NCBI RefSeq assembly: GCF_001865245.1
Contig: NZ_MKXB01000163.1
Location: forward strand, 1 to 44,485
Length of the DNA: 44,485 nucleotides
Reading direction: 5' to 3'
Origin: Streptomyces sp. CC53
Lineage (GTDB): Bacteria; Actinomycetota; Actinomycetes; Streptomycetales; Streptomycetaceae
Part shown: piece after piece, positions 43,282 to 44,485 of the stretch
Layout of the letters: each line of letters opens with the position of its first letter
How positions within the stretch are numbered: position 1 is the stretch's first letter
The notes under the pieces: generated by a model
What the model was told of the DNA's origin: nothing
The model's database searches: none
Seen by the model: the letters and a program-made list of their open reading frames with translations, nothing else
Program-made: the position numbers and the translations under genes

Positions 43282-44485
43282 CTACGCGGTGAGCTCCTGG
43301 TGCAGTGCCTCGCTGAGCCGCGCCGCCCTCTCGGCCACCTCCGCCGGCCCGAGCTCCACGGCCCGGGCGCACCAGTGGCGGCCCTCCGCGAGCTCGCCCC
43401 GCCGGGCGGCCAGCAGGGCGAGGCGCAGCGCGGCCCGCCCGTGGCCGGCGCGGGCGGCGCGGGCCCACCACAGGGCGGCCTCCCGCTCGTTGCCGTCCCT
43501 GGCGAGCAGCAGCCCGAGGTTGAAGGCGCCGTTGCGGCTGCCCGCCTCGGCGGCCTCGCGGTACCAGCGGGCGGCGCGGGCGACGTCGCCGCGGGCGGCC
43601 GCGAGCATGCCGACGCGCACCTGGGCGCGCCGGTGCCCCTGGACGGCGGCCCGCTCGTACCACTCCTCGCACTCGGTCGTCGGCGCCTGCGGCTCGCCCA
43701 GGGCGGGCGGGCCCTGCACGGGCTGCCGGGCGTCGAGGACGGTGGCGAGCCGGAACGCCGCCTCGGCGCTGCCGCCGCCCGCGGCGGTGCGCAGGTGCCG
43801 CTCGGCCTCCCGCTCGTCGCCCTCGCGGAGCTTGGCGATGCCCACCTGCAGGGCCGCCTCGGTGTGGCCGGCGGCCGCGGCCCGCTCGTACCAGCGCAGG
43901 GCGGTGCGGTCGTCGTCGCGCCCGGCGTGGAGGATGCCGAGGTTGAAGGCGGCGTCGACGCTGCCGGCCTCGGCCGCCTTGGAGAACCACGGTTCCGCGC
44001 CGTGGGTGTCGCCGGCCTGGAGGAGCAGGATGGCGAGGGCGTTGGCGGCCTCCCGGTGGCCGGCGTACGCGGCACGGCGGTACCACTGTTCGGCCTTGGG
44101 CGTCTTCCCCTGGGCGGCGAAGAGGAGGCCGAGGTTGTAGGCGCCGTTGACGTCGCCGGCGTCGGTGGCCTGGCGGTACCAGCGCTCGGCGGTCTGGTAC
44201 TCGCCGCGGGCCGCGTGCAGGGCGCCGAGCGCGTTGGCGGCGTTCCCGTCGCCTTCCTGTGCGGCGCGCAGCCACCACACGGCGGCGCTCTCCTCGTCGC
44301 CCGCGTCGCGCAGCAGGAACCCGAGGGCGCAGGCCGCACGGGGCTCGCCGTCCTTGGCGGAGGTCAGGTACCAGCGGCCGGCCTCCTTCAGCTCGCCGCG
44401 CTTCTCCAGGATCGCCCCGAGGTGCAGGGCGGCGCGGCGGTGCCCGCGCGCGGCGGCCCGCCGGTACCACTGCTCGGCGCTGTCG
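43282..44485 (-). CDS. Sel1/TPR-repeat protein (5' end outside the window)
   Basis: At least 400 residues, open to the window edge, so the N-terminus is missing. Roughly eleven units of 34-36 aa recur, each like AERWYRQATDAGDVNGAYNL, then GLLFAAQGKT: the Sel1-like variant of tetratricopeptide repeats that builds a superhelical protein-protein scaffold. It ends VAERAARLSEALHQELTA. There is no enzyme motif. It is cytoplasmic as far as seen. Streptomycetes have such long repeat proteins as conserved hypotheticals; the role is unknown. It is the gene before the initiator tRNA on the same strand. Confidence 0.9.
   Translation of the reverse strand, partial: DSAEQWYRRAAARGHRRAALHLGAILEKRGELKEAGRWYLTSAKDGEPRAACALGFLLRDAGDEESAAVWWLRAAQEGDGNAANALGALHAARGEYQTAERWYRQATDAGDVNGAYNLGLLFAAQGKTPKAEQWYRRAAYAGHREAANALAILLLQAGDTHGAEPWFSKAAEAGSVDAAFNLGILHAGRDDDRTALRWYERAAAAGHTEAALQVGIAKLREGDEREAERHLRTAAGGGSAEAAFRLATVLDARQPVQGPPALGEPQAPTTECEEWYERAAVQGHRRAQVRVGMLAAARGDVARAARWYREAAEAGSRNGAFNLGLLLARDGNEREAALWWARAARAGHGRAALRLALLAARRGELAEGRHWCARAVELGPAEVAERAARLSEALHQELTA

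Overview
This window is ordinary chromosomal DNA of a Streptomyces (high-GC actinobacterium). The evidence is very high third-position GC, many GTG starts, 4-nt stop/start overlaps, and a run of recognisable Streptomyces genes: sigH with its anti-sigma partner, wblE, the das chitobiose locus with dasR, sigR-rsrA, and MctP. The gene order resembles the S. coelicolor core as I recall it. I see no phage, IS element, CRISPR array or biosynthetic cluster.

Layout. 1-4.8 kb: two small conserved proteins, a polyprenyl synthetase preceded by a striking GAY/GGC triplet tract, an amidase_2 protein, and a D-cysteine desulfhydrase/ACC deaminase-like enzyme. 4.8-10.3 kb: anti-sigma/sigma pair prsH-sigH behind a sigma-B-type promoter, a membrane protein, a diacylglycerol-kinase-family protein, wblE, and a PdtaS-like sensor kinase. 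10.8-18.9 kb: amino-sugar island, with a SIS-domain protein and nagB divergent around a DasR operator, then dasA-dasB-dasC-dasD, then divergent dasR with two DasR-like operators between dasA and dasR. 19.2-22.4 kb: DUF3311-mctP pair, Uma2 nuclease-fold protein, GNAT. 22.4-26.1 kb: nrdA-nrdB (class Ia ribonucleotide reductase) behind two NrdR boxes and a cobalamin riboswitch. 26.1-28.8 kb: secreted M15 peptidase, peptide deformylase, and a frameshifted TPR gene. 28.9-31.6 kb: a coupled pair of membrane HD proteins, one canonical HD-GYP and one degenerate. 32.2-36.1 kb: sigR-rsrA with its own sigma-R promoter, an alpha/beta hydrolase, an SRAP/HMCES protein, and an M50-like membrane protease. 36.1-40.8 kb: aroA, rsgA, a decayed SMR transporter, a small membrane protein, hisN, and a CBS protein. 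40.9-44.5 kb: catalase divergent from its Fur-family regulator, an initiator tRNA, and a Sel1/TPR-repeat protein running off the end.

How they work together. The das genes take up and cleave chitin oligosaccharides, and nagB feeds GlcN-6-P to glycolysis, under DasR. SigR-RsrA answers thiol-oxidative stress, SigH answers osmotic stress and development, and CatR-catalase answers peroxide. The nrd genes combine NrdR and vitamin B12 control. I found no wholly new system. The best leads are the triplet tract with its frame switch, the HD-GYP/degenerate-HD pair, the DasR-like site at the sensor kinase, and the broken SMR and TPR genes.
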